The notes beneath the pieces were generated by a model. The model saw only the letters and a list, made by a program, of their open reading frames with translations. It made no database searches and had not been told where the DNA came from. The translations under genes and the position numbers were made by a program. 64,000 nt of DNA from Jacaranda mimosifolia. Its lineage: Eukaryota > Streptophyta > Magnoliopsida > Lamiales > Bignoniaceae. Shown here piece after piece: positions 22,110-32,870 of the stretch. The stretch spans positions 30,542,230 through 30,606,229 of the forward strand of contig CM032121.1 in NCBI GenBank assembly GCA_018894105.1, written 5' to 3'. The first letter of the stretch is position 1, and each line of letters opens with the position of its first letter.

Positions 22110-22600
22110 TAAACACATGAAAGTACAGACTTCACCAACATGGAGTACAAAACTCAAGCACATAGGTGTAAAGTGTCAACTGCTGAGGTAGAATAGATGA
22201 GCACATGAAGTACAAATACCACCAACATGGAGAACAAAACTCAAGCACATTAGGTGTAAAGTGTCAACTGCTGAGGTAGAATAGATGAGCACATGAAGTA
22301 CAAATACCACCAACATGGAGTACAAAACTCAAGCACATTAGGTGTAAAGTGTCAACTGCTGAGGTAGAATAGATGGCACATGAAGTACAAATACCACCAA
22401 CATGGAGTACAAAACTCAAGCCCATAAAAACAAAGTATCAACTGCTGAGGTAGAATAGACGAGCACATGAAGTACAAATACCCCAACATGGAGTACAAAA
22501 CTCAAGCCCATAAAAAGGTGTAAAGTGTCAACTACTGAGGTAGAAAAGATGAGCACATAAGTGCAAGTATCAATAATATGAAGTATAAGACATCATCCAT
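22110..22600 (-). repeat. 88-bp tandem array inside a protease-gene intron
   Basis: It lies in the intron between the exons ending at 22706 and starting at 22053. The unit has CACATGAAGTACAAATACCA, GGAGTACAAAACTCAAGC and GTGTCAACTGCTGAGGTAGA. About five copies occur, with small deletions in the later ones. On the gene's own strand the motif reads TTTGTACTTCATG, as in the transposase intron. Confidence 0.88.
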
Positions 22601-24379
22601 TAAGTGCAAATATCAACCCATCAAGTATAATACTTATTACAAACAGACAGTTTACAAATGAAATGCAAGTAGGAAAAAAATAAAACATTAAGTAGTGTAC
22701 AACACCTTCTTCTGCTCTTGTTCTTTATTTTTTCGTGCACGAGGACGAGCACGGTAGGTCTTTGTCACTTGTCTTGCTCTTTTGGCTGGTGTGGTGCTGG
22801 GGGGGCTGACAAAATCTGGAGATTTCTGTTTTCGCTTCCTATCTTCTCGATTGCGCACATTTGTCACAATCGAAGACATGACATTAGCCACTTCAATCTC
22901 ATATTCCTCGAACTCAGCCCCTTCAATTGGTATATAATGTGCTGTCTTCAATGGTCTGGGGGAATCTGAAGGATCATGACATTTTTTGGTTCGACTTTCT
23001 TCATCCACCATGTCTTCAGAATCATCCCCTTCTTTCTGTGCATCATGTACCAAATCAAGTACCCCCTCATGCACATATTCACCAACTTCCTCCTCAAGCT
23101 CCACCGCATTAGTCTCTTCCTCAGTTGGATGCTCCTCCTCACCCTGCTCCTTCATTACCATGTATTCCATTGAAGCAATTTTTTCTTTCAATGATTTAAT
23201 TTCTTCTCCGTTCGCTGCAATCATTGCTTCATATATTGTATGATCACAGACATGGACTTCATTCATGACAGTACTGGCAGCCTCTGATTTCTTGATCAAA
23301 TCTGCCAATTCTAACTCCTCTAGAGCAGGGTTGAGGTCTACAACCTATTACAATGGAAATAATTATCAAATTCAAATTATTATACAAACAACAAATACTG
23401 AATTATTACAATTATTACCATATCTGCTGTAACTTGCTTCAACTTCTTCTCTGCCTGCTCCACATTTTGTGGGAGTTTGCTATCCTTCCACCGGTAAAAG
23501 CGTGGAAACTCAAACAAACTCACTGGTGTAGCTAGTGATGGGATGCGTTCATAAACCCATGCCTGTCATTCATAAATCTAAAAATTATACTCACTTCAAT
23601 ATAAATATAATCAATGCTATTAGAAAAATGAAGCAAACACTTACCATCAACCCTACTGTACACCCATCAATGTACTTCTTTCTTGTTTTTCCACCTACTC
23701 CTAAATGGTTCCTCATATCTTGCACAAGAAACCTGTATGTAGCTTTGCCCCATGCATACAGACCAACTCTGGACAAATTATCCAAGTATGGTAGGAGAAA
23801 TCGTGGAGTCCAGTAATTAGATGTTGGAAACAAAATACAATTAAAAACAAAAACTATGTACAACCTAGAAAAATCATTCAAGTCCTCCACACTATCCTTA
23901 TATACATACTCCTCAAGTTTTTTAGCTATTTCAGATCTAGTTATATTCTGCAGCTTTCCAGAAAAAAGCCGCTCAAAAGTTGAAGACTTTATCTTCAATG
24001 TTATGTCAACAGATTGCCCCACATGTGGCAACCCTAAAACCATTGAAAATTCAGCTGCAGAAAAAGGAACCTCAACCCCCTCCGCAAAATGAAATGAGAG
24101 CTTTTTTGGGTCAAACCTCCTAAGTATAGCTTCAAGTCGAATGAAACTTGAACTCAACTTCGGCATATCCATGTATATATAGAAAGAGGTCTTTTTCAAT
24201 GCATCAAAATGTTTGGACCCCATCTTGGACTTCACAAGCTCCAATTTACTATGAAAATATTGGGGGGAGCAACGAAAACAGACCTCACAACGTCTTGGCT
24301 TTGCTGCAAGGCCAAAAAAAAAATAGTATATTAACAAATAATAAAGTAACCCTTTTAGATAGTGTGTACTAAAAGCATG

Positions 24380-26070
24380 AATATTTTCTACTAAAATATC
24401 TTCAAAAATGTACTATAGAAACACATAATATATACTACACTTTCAGTTATTCTATACAGATTATATACTAAAGTTCCATTTAATGTATACTGCAGTAATA
24501 AAGGTTTTATACTTCAGTTTCTTCTAAAATGTGCTGCATATGCGAAGATTATATATTACATTTTCAGTTAATGTATAATGCAGGCTGAATGTTTGTGTAC
24601 TAAAATGCTGCTATTATATATTGCAGCAACATAGATTACATACTACCCTTATGCCTGAAGTGTACTGTCAGATTGAATGCTTTATACTGCATTTGTTCCT
24701 AAAATGTATTGCACCTACAGAGATTTTATACTACACCTTTGTCCAAAGTGTACTCCGGATGCTCTTAAAATGTACTGCATGTTTGAATGCTTCATACTAC
24801 ACTTATGCCTAAAGTGTACTGCACGTTTTCATGTTTTGTACTACTTTGCTTCAACAGATATTTTATACTACACCTTTGTCCAAAGTGTACTCCATATGCT
24901 ATTAAAATGTACTGAATGTTTGAATGCTTCATACTGCACTTATGCATAAAGTGTACTGCCAGTTTGCACGTTTTATACTACTTTGCTCCAATGGAGATTT
25001 TATTCTACACTTTTGCCTAAAGTGTACTCCAAATGCTTCTAAAATGTAGCACAGATTATATTCTACCTTTTGCCTAATGTATACTGCAATCTTGAATGCT
25101 TTATACTGCATTTGTTCCTAAAATGTACTGCACCTACAGAGATTTTATACTACACCTTTGTCCAAAGTGTACTCCAGATGCCCTTGAAATGTACTGCAGG
25201 TTTGAATGCTTCATACTACACTTATGTCTAAAGTGTACTGCACGTTTTCATGTTTTGTACTAATTTGCTTCAACAGAGATTTTATACTACACCTTTGTCT
25301 GAAGTGTACTCCAGATGCTCTTAAAATGTACTGCATGTTTGAATGCTTCATACTGCCCTTATGCCTAAAGTGTACTGCCAGTTTGCATGTTTTATACTAC
25401 TTTGCTCCAATGGAGATTTTATACTACACTTTTGCCTAAAGTGTACTCCAAATGCTTCTAAAATATAGCACATATTATATTCTACCTTTTGCCTAATGTA
25501 TACTGCAATCTTGAATGCTTTATACCACATAAATTTGTTTCTAAAATGTACTTCTACAAAACAGATTGTATACTGCATTTGTGTCTGAAATGCCCTGCAC
25601 CTATATTTTGCCTAAACCGTACTGGCAGTTTGCTTTATACTATACTTATGCCTAAAGTGTACTGCACCAATAGATGTTTTATACAGCACTTTTGGCTAAA
25701 GTGTACTCCAGATGCTTTTTAAAGGTAATGCGTTTATTCACATTATATACTATCTTTTGCCTAATGTATACTGTAAGTTTGAATACTTTATATTACATAC
25801 ATTTGTTTCTAAAATGTACTGCTGCAACAGATCATATATAACACCTATGCCTAAAGTACACTGCTCGTTTGAATGTTTTATACTGCTTTGCTACTAAAAT
25901 GTACTGCGCCTACTCAGATTATATTCCACACTTATATCTAAAGTATACTACCAATTTGATTGTTTTATACTACATTTGCTTCCAAATTGTACTGAAGCTA
26001 CCCACATTATATACTACACTTTTGCTAATGTATACTGCACGCTTTCATGTTCTGTACTACAGATAACACA
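24380..26070 (-). repeat. Protease intron 1: degenerate TATACT/TGTACT array
   Basis: The intron runs from CAAAG|GTATG (donor near 26341) to TTGCAG|CAAAG (24305-24304), about 2.0 kb. It consists of units such as TTTTATACTACAC, CTAAAGTGTACTCCA and TCTAAAATGTACTGCA. A longer repeat of about 130-140 bp recurs (GATTTTATACTACACCTTTG near 24727, 25140 and 25279). No coding content. Confidence 0.82.
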
Positions 26071-26624
26071 CCACCACATTCAGATAGTTTTAAAATATAA
26101 TTTTTCCGTACACTTTTTGTTTAAAAAGAAGTATAAATCCCTTAAAGGTGAAGTGCAACTTTCATGACCTTCAAGTACAAATCAGAACTTCTAATCTCAC
26201 AATAGAAACCATATATCAAATGGGTCCAACTATTTAACGACTAAAAAATGAATAAAAACCCTAAACATGAGAAAATAGACAAGAAATGAGTGAAACACTG
26301 AAAAATCACGGACATTTGAAGTTTCAAATGCAGAAAACATACCTTTGTTCCTTTCAGTCACTTGTTTTTTTACTTCGCTTCTCTTTGCAGCTGTTTTTCA
26401 TTCCATTGTCGCAGTAAAATGGCAGAAATTTTGTTGTTGTTGTTTTTTTTTTCCCACTTCTTCTTCTTCATCTTCTTCTCGCGACAGTGGTAGAGGAACG
26501 GTTTTGCGCCCTTTTCTTTTGGCGCTTAGAAAGGTTGGATTCAAGACAATAAAGAAAATAAGAAGCGTTCTTCTTAAGAGAGAACGCATTTTCGAGGTTT
26601 TTTTGTTGTTTTTTCCAGCTGCAA

Positions 26625-26764
26625 GGGTATACTGGTCTTTCTGAAAGATATGGGGAGTAATTCCTAACTTTTGTGAAAAAGTGGGGAGTTTTGTGTGAAA
26701 TAATTCAAATGGGGACTGATCACTAAATTGAAAGTAGGATTAGGGATTTTTTTCTAATTAACTC
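26625..26764 (-). repeat. MULE right terminal inverted repeat
   Basis: Read inward on the minus strand it starts GAGTTAATTAGAAAAAAATC and then follows the left TIR block by block (CTACTTTCAA, TCAGTCCC, AACTCCC, ATTACTCCC, ACCCTT). It lies just upstream of the ATG at 26589 of the protease gene. The TSD follows at 26765-26773. Confidence 0.82.
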
Positions 26765-26773
26765 CTAGATTAT

Positions 26774-27901
26774 AGAAGGAGCGAAAGTTAATATGTGTAA
26801 TTTCATTTTTTGATGAAGTAGCTTTTTTTTACATATATTTTTTTTAATGTAAAATTTGTATTTGATTACTAAAATTATGTTAAATTTTTATATTACTACT
26901 ATATTATTAAATAATATAATAATTAAAGATATATATTACAATAATTGTGAAATCAGCGATTATATATTTATATGTAAGAATTAAAATATGTGTAAAAATT
27001 ATGTACAGAAAAATATAATAATGAGAATTTATATATACAATATGTGCATGAAGTAATAATCAAGATTATTTAAAAATATTTTGAGAGGAAAAATATTTTT
27101 AGAAGAATATTAACATTTAATTCACTTTTGACAAAATGAATTTTAAAAAAATATCAAACGTGGAGAGTCTTTTGACGTCGGTCTCTGGATTTTGATTGTA
27201 TATGTTTTTTTCTAAAAGACAAGGGTAGGGATAGAACATTATTGTAAAGTTTTTCTTTTTAAATAAATAAAGATTATCTCTTATGAAATTCAAATATATC
27301 AATTTATTCACACATTTTCATAAGTTGATTTTGTATCAATAATTGTTAACAAAAAATTAATTTGAAAGAAACTAAACACTACAATATTATGATGAATTAT
27401 AAATTACATTTATGGAACATTGATATTATTTTTAAAGAAATGAAAATATAATTTAGTTAAATTTAATATTCAATTTAAATCTACAAACTCAGTGTTGAGT
27501 CCTTTGGCAATTCTAAATATACTAGCATGTGTCCGGACTTCAATGTGATGCACCAAAAATAATACTAATATTGAAATAATTTATTTTATAACAATATTTA
27601 TCTTATTTCATGTGATTAAAAAATAAATTGCAAATTATTTTTAATATTTAAGAAAAAATTTATTATTAATTAAATTAAATAATATGAATATTTTAATTGA
27701 AGATATTATGTTTGAAGATAATTTGTAATTAAATAAATTATAATATATCAAGAATTGCTAACTCTAAGTTTATAAATTATACATAATTTTTAAAATAATG
27801 AAATTTAAAAAATAAATTAAAGAACTAAGAAAACAAATATGCAATAGAACATTTTACTCAATATGCCTTTTAAATTAGATATATATTTATATACATATTT
27901 T
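26774..27901. other. AT-rich intergenic DNA, no gene seen
   Basis: These are about 1.1 kb of strongly AT-rich sequence between the MULE and the first Gypsy element. No ORF has recognisable content and no clear repeat structure is visible. Confidence 0.6.
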
Positions 27902-27906
27902 GATAT

Positions 27907-28747
27907 TAATATGGGATAGCCTAATAGGTCCAATCAATTAACACTTGATAAGAGCGAAGATACGATGCAAAACAACCTAATTACCTATCAGGTCCAACTG
28001 GTTGTGGCCTAACCATTAATCAACCAAGTCTGATCTCACTAGGCTCCATCTACTAGCGCAAGGATCAGCATTCACCCCTGTCGACCACAGTATGGTCAAC
28101 CGTGACCGAGGAAGCTCTTTCCAGTGGTCAGCCGGAGAGACATTTGAATATGATAGAGTGCCATCCTGTCAACCAGAGTCTGCATAGATGTCTAGTGGAC
28201 AAGTGCAAATCTTGACTGGCAAGGTCGAGAGGGCACGATAGTCTCTTTGCCGTATTGAATGCTTTGACAAGCGGCATGCCTCGGCATTAATGGCGCATGC
28301 AGCCACTAGTACCATCTCTTCAGCCGCACCAGGTTAGTGTGTGTCTCCAATAAACCACTTTGTCTTACGTAGCTGGAGGTAGCACTACTTGAAATAGTAC
28401 ATAAGTTGAAGAAGACTTAAAGGTCCTCAAGCAAGGACAAATGCCTTTTTTGTGCAAGGGCACCATAGACATATCAATCGCACCAAGAAGGATATAAATA
28501 CCCTATTGCCAGCCTTCAACAAGGTATGCCATTTATTATTCAAAAGCCCTCACTCTGCTGCTCTATATTCCAGTCAATAATATATTGACTTGAGCGTCAG
28601 AGTGCCTTGCCTCGGCTAGCCTGACATGTGTTGTTGATTGCAGGACTAGACCCAATTGAATTATTGAACACCCAGATTGACCTCCCGCCCAGTCGATTAA
28701 AATTGGAAACCAGTTCAACTTATTCAAAACCGTTCATACCTATATCA
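27907..28747 (+). repeat. 5' LTR of Gypsy element 1
   Basis: It starts TAATATGGGATAGC, which aligns without gaps to TGATGTAGGATAGC of the 3' LTR, so the initial TG has mutated to TA. It ends TATATCA. A TATA box (GATATAAATACC) lies near 28492. The following TTTGGAGCCATTTGTGGG looks like a decayed primer-binding site, possibly for tRNA-Asp. Confidence 0.9.
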
Positions 28748-28790
28748 TTTGGAGCCATTTGTGGGAAAATTAAGTTCGCAATTGAGAAAA

Positions 28791-30294
28791 ATGGTGAACA
28801 CAAGGCGAGTTGTTTCTTAAAAGGAGGAGAATAGAAGATCCCCAACCCCTCATACTCGACCCCATCAAGAGCTAGATGTGGCGGGACCTCGCTCCCACCC
28901 AAAAAAAGTGGTCACCTTGACTATGCCCCAACTTATGCAGCTAATAAGCGAGCAGATATTTGCCTAAATTTTAGCTCAATTGTCAGCTGCCCTCAATAGA
29001 CACAACAATAAGCTCAGACCAGCTATTAGTGTCACTCCCAACCTTCCCAGCACAAAAAGAGGCCCCCTAGAGAAGAGAGGGGTCGACCGGAAGCTAGGCG
29101 ACCACCCACTCGACAAGAAGATAGTCCCCGGGCAATTCCCAAGAGAAGAGGCCTGACTTAACCTTTGAGAAGAAGTTTCAGATTCAGTGGATCATTGCGC
29201 TTGACCTCTGCGAGCCCCGCAGTGCGATAAGGTTGAGAGCCCAAGGCCCCAGACAAATAGAAACATGTCCCAGGCTGATCGAGATGAATGAGAAGAACTA
29301 TCCCACCAAGTCCAACAGTTGAACAGACGTCTGGAAAAGATTTCGAGGAGGAACACTGAGAGGAATCTTCATTACAATGGTTCTCTCTAGCTTCGTCGAG
29401 AGTGGGAGTCACCATTCGTGCAAGATATAGTCGAGGAGTGCATCGCTGTTGATGCCAAAGTTCCTACTAGGCTGCCTAGATACGATGGCACGTCAGACCC
29501 GAACGAGCATCTGTTATAGTTTGAGCACATGATGCAGCTACATGGGCACAAAGAGTACATCCATGCTAAGATGCTGATCACCATGTTCTAGGGAATCGCA
29601 CTCGACTAATTTGTGAAATTGGAACCAGCGTCGATCTACTCGTATGACCAACTATGTAACAAGTTCCTCCACTTGTTCACTAGTCGGAGGAAGGTGAAGC
29701 TCCCACATACCCACTTGCACACTGTTAAAGAGAATTAGGTAGAGTCACTCCGTGACTTATCACCAGTTTCAATATTGAGGTTCTGAAGATCGACAGCCCC
29801 TAGATCAAGTTTTTGATCGATGTGCTCTTCTTGGACCTTCGACATAAAAAGGATGCTAATGCTTTGGTCAGGGAGTGACCGAGGACCATGGAGGAATTGC
29901 TCGACCACGCAGAGAGGTACATAACTCAAGAAGGCATGAATAAGCTTAAATATGGCAATCCTAATGCCGACAAGAAGAAGGCCAAAGAGAAAGATGACCA
30001 ACAGCACAAAGATGGTCATCGATCTCTGATCAAATGTTTCCACAATTACACCTTGCTCAATGCCGCCAGAAAGGAGGTACTGTTTGCCATTCAGCACAAC
30101 AGCCTCCTCAAGAAACCTAGGAAGTTGACCGAGACGGAAGCCATGAAGAGGTCCAAGAAATATTGTCACTTCTATAGGCAGAAGGGCCATAACACGGAGG
30201 ACTACTTCAATCTCCACGATGAGATTGAAAGGCTGATTTGACAAGGCCATCTAAAAAAGTTTGTCAATGAGAAAGCTCGACAAGAGATGGGCTA
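28791..30294 (+). pseudogene. gag of Gypsy element 1, broken
   Basis: It starts ATGGTGAACACAAGGCGAG, 43 bp after the LTR, but meets TAA within ten codons. Later readable pieces include a gag-like core (PRYDGTSDPNEH, LCNKFLHLFTSRRKVKL) and, at 29888-30241, a basic tail with KYCHFYRQKGHNTEDYFNLH, a zinc-knuckle-like segment of Tat Gag proteins. Several stops interrupt it. Confidence 0.75.
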
Positions 30295-30559
30295 AACCAA
30301 CATGATTCCTTGCAAAGAAAGATCGGTTAGCCTAAGGAAAGAAGATAAAGAAAAGAAACCTGCCCACGATACCTGCCCACCCATTAGGGGAGTGATTGAC
30401 ACAATCGCTGGAGGCTTGACTGGAGGGGACTCCAAGTCAGTAAGAAGGCAGAACCAAAGAAAGCTGGAATTAACCAAATCTTCCTTGGTTTAAACTATCT
30501 TCCAGCTCTCGACCAACACAGAACCAATCTCTTTCTCTGACGCCGACCTCTCACATATC

Positions 30560-31030
30560 GAGAGTCAGGGAATTGACAAGAAGCCAAATTGTCCTCTTAT
30601 GGTATCTATTGAGATAGCCAACTTTAAGGTTAGAAAGATATTGGTCGACAACGGCAGCTCTGCAAACATCATTTTCTTGTTGACCTTGAAGAGAATGAAT
30701 ATGGGGAAGTTAAAATCCGAACCCATGCGCACCTTGCTGGTTGGATTCGGGAGGTTGGAGATCATACCTAAAGGATCCATAAACTTGTCCGCATCATTTG
30801 GGGAGGCCCCCCGATGAAGAACACTCATAGTTAACTACCTGGTAGCTGACGCACCATTTGCTTACAACGCTATCATCGGACGACCAGCTTTGAACGACTT
30901 TCGAGCTATTGTCTCGACCTATCATATAAAGGTCAAGTTTCCAACAGCTACTGGAATCGGTGAGTTTCTTTGCAATATGAAGGAAGCTTGGCGATGCTTT
31001 ATAATTTCGGTTGAAGCAAGCGAGCAGTAG
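30560..31030 (+). pseudogene. Retroviral-type aspartic protease of Gypsy element 1, broken
   Basis: The segment reads VSIEIANFKVRKILVDNGSS (catalytic Asp in VDNGSS), then ANIIFL, and after a stop YNAIIGRPALNDF and VSTYHIKVKFPT, the standard Tat protease layout. One TGA breaks it near 30818. It overlaps no other gene. Confidence 0.8.
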
Positions 31031-31037
31031 GCTTGAC

Positions 31038-31560
31038 CAAAATTGAAGCCCTCAGAGGACTCCATAGTAGCAAAACTCAAGGAGGAACTGCAAAATAGGA
31101 AACGAAAGCTAGAGGAAACTAGGTCGAGCCTTTCGGAGAATTTAAGACCATCGAGCTGGAGCTAGGGAACCCCGACAAAACCACTAGAATTGGGACCGAC
31201 CTGGGCAGCAACATGGAATGCCTCATGGTTAATTTTCTCAGAAGGAATGTGACATCTTCGCATGGAAGGCTTCCGACCTACAAGGCAACGACCCGAGTAT
31301 CCAAAATTGAAGCCCTCAGAGACTCCATAGTAGCGAAACTCGAGGAGGAACTGCAGAATAGGAAGCGAAAGCTAGAGGAAACTAGGGTCGAGCCTTTCGG
31401 AGAATTTAAGACCATCGAGCTGGAGCTAGGGAACCCCGACAAAACCATTAGAATTGGGACTGACCTGCGCAGCAACATGGAATGCCTCATGGTCAATTTC
31501 CTCAGAAGGAATGTGACATCTTCGCATGGAAGGCTTTTGACCTACAGGGCAACGACCTGA
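31038..31560 (+). repeat. 265-bp direct duplication between protease and RT
   Basis: AAAATTGAAGCCCTCAGAG recurs at about 31038 and 31303, and the two copies stay parallel through GAATTTAAGACCATCGAGCT, GGGAACCCCGACAAAACCA and ATGTGACATCTTCGCATGGA. Copies differ by scattered substitutions and one missing base. Element 2 has a single copy of this segment (near 42560-42830), so the duplication is specific to element 1. Confidence 0.85.
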
Positions 31561-31604
31561 GTATCATAGTCCACTGCCTAAAGTTAGATCCCTAATTCAA
31601 ACCA

Positions 31605-32870
31605 ATGAAACAAAAGACCAGAACCTTCAACACTGAAAGATGCCAAATCATTGAAGAAGAGGTCAACAATCTTTTAGAGGCAGGATACATTGTAGAAATT
31701 CAATACCTAAGTTGGCTTTGTAATGTAGTCATTATCCCTAAGAATGAGGGAAAGTGGCAAATGTGTAATGATTTCACTAATTTAAATAAAGTTTTCCCTA
31801 AAGATCCTTATCCCCTGCCTCGTATAGATTTATTAGTAGACTCTACTGTTAGCTGTGATCTGTTGAGCATGATGGATGCATTTCAAAGTTATTACCAAAT
31901 TTTCATGACACCCGATGATAGGGATAAGACCTTTTTTGTCATCCCCAATGGGGTGTATTGCTTTCTGGTCATGCCTTTCGGGCTTAAAAATGTAGGTGCC
32001 ACCTACCAAAGACTCGTCAACTTTATGTTAAAAAACGAGATCGATAAGACCATGGAAGTTTATGTCGATAACATGAATGTTAAAATGGAAAAAGAACATA
32101 ATTGCTTAACCAACATTAGCCACGCATTCTCAATAATAAGAGCATTCGACATGAAGCTCAACACCAACAAGTACACGTTTGGGGTGAGATGGGACAAGTT
32201 CTTGGGTTACATGGTCAGCCAGAAAGGCATCGAAGCAAACCAATAGAAAATGCAAGCCATTCTAGATATCACACCTCCTCGAATAGTGAGAGACGTTCAT
32301 TGTCTGGTCGACAGAATCATAGCTCTAGGTCAATTCATTGGCCGACTAGCCGACAAAAGCCTGCCATTCTTCAAAATCCTTAGAACTGCAAAGAGATTGG
32401 CTTTCCAATGGACAGAACAATGCAACCAGGCACTGGTCGAATTAAAGTAATACCTTTCATCAGTACTGATGTTGGCCAAACTTAAAGTTGAAGAAGTTTT
32501 GTATGTTTATTTGGCAGTCTCGATAACAACAATCAGTTCGATTTTGGTTTTGACTGGGAACAACACCCATTGACCCGTTTACTACAGCAACAAATCATTA
32601 TAGAGCAAAAAATTCACTTTCGCCTTGGTCACTACAACTAGGAAATTGAGGTCTTACTTCCAGTTTCACTCCATTGTGGTCTTGACAAATCAACTACTGA
32701 AATAGGTGTTGTTGAAACCAGATACGTCTGGAAGGTTAACAAAATTGGCAATCGAGGTAGGTGAATTTGATATCACATTCCAGCCCCAAACTACTATAAA
32801 GGCCCAAATGTTAGCCGATTTTGTCATCAAGAGACTTAATCTACCCAATCAGCTCGACCATGACTCGCTT
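31605..32870 (+). pseudogene. Reverse transcriptase-RNase H of Gypsy element 1, broken
   Basis: A long open stretch (31605-32246) reads the RT fingers and palm: NVVIIPKNEGKWQMCNDF, DLLSMMDAFQSYYQ, FLVMPFGLKN and VYVDNMNVK, in which the usual YVDD catalytic pair has become VD-N. After a TAG the thumb and RNase H connection follow (FIGRLADKSLPFFKILR, FQWTEQCNQALVELK), again with stops. RNase H is poorly preserved. Confidence 0.88.

Larger units (their letters stand above)
20930..26589 (-). pseudogene. ULP1-like cysteine protease gene of the MULE (Kaonashi type), 8 exons
   Basis: ULP1 proteases process SUMO; those carried by MULEs have no settled role. Exons with GT-AG borders and consistent phase: ~26342-26589, 24303-23645, 23562-23419, 23344-22706, 22053-21833, 21761-21587, 21512-21246 and 21172-20930; exons 2-8 give about 782 residues without a stop. 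Exon 2 has a DUF1985-like block (LSFHFAEGVEVPF then FSMVLGLPHVG). Exon 4 is acidic, then basic (PAKRARQVTKTYRARPRAR), likely a nuclear signal. Exon 5 has EP-x-QVAN-type tandem repeats. The C-terminal domain has the catalytic His (QHWFLVVLD), the Gln (QQVGTVD) and Cys (TVDCGVYVC). The usual Asp position reads Asn (LYMNSI). Exon 1 is open from the ATG at 26589 (Arg/Lys/Glu-rich) but meets TGA near 26398; the frame continues in phase into exon 2, so either this is a nonsense mutation or translation starts later. Confidence 0.82.
14401..26764. mobile_element. Mutator-like element (MULE), 12,364 bp, with transposase and ULP1-like protease genes
   Basis: The element is flanked by identical 9-bp direct repeats CTAGATTAT at 14392-14400 and 26765-26773, the duplication length expected of MULEs. 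Its ends are diverged inverted repeats that share CTACTTTCAA, TCAGTCCC, AACTCCC, AAAAGTT and ATTACTCCC in order. Inside are a MuDR-type transposase on plus (14788-18595) and a ULP1-like protease gene on minus (20930-26589), converging on a repeat-filled centre. MULEs carrying ULP1-like genes are known as Kaonashi elements in Arabidopsis, with similar ones in melon. Non-coding parts are almost all tandem arrays with a TGTACT-like motif. The transposase has one frameshift, and the protease reading frame has a stop in exon 1, so this copy may no longer be autonomous. Confidence 0.93.

Noticed and set aside
24380..26070. Regular spacing that could suggest a CRISPR-like array
   Set aside because: Units are degenerate tandem repeats without unique spacers, in a plant nuclear transposon intron.
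26345..26644. 99-residue plus-strand ORF at the right MULE end
   Set aside because: Antisense to the protease exon 1 and low complexity.
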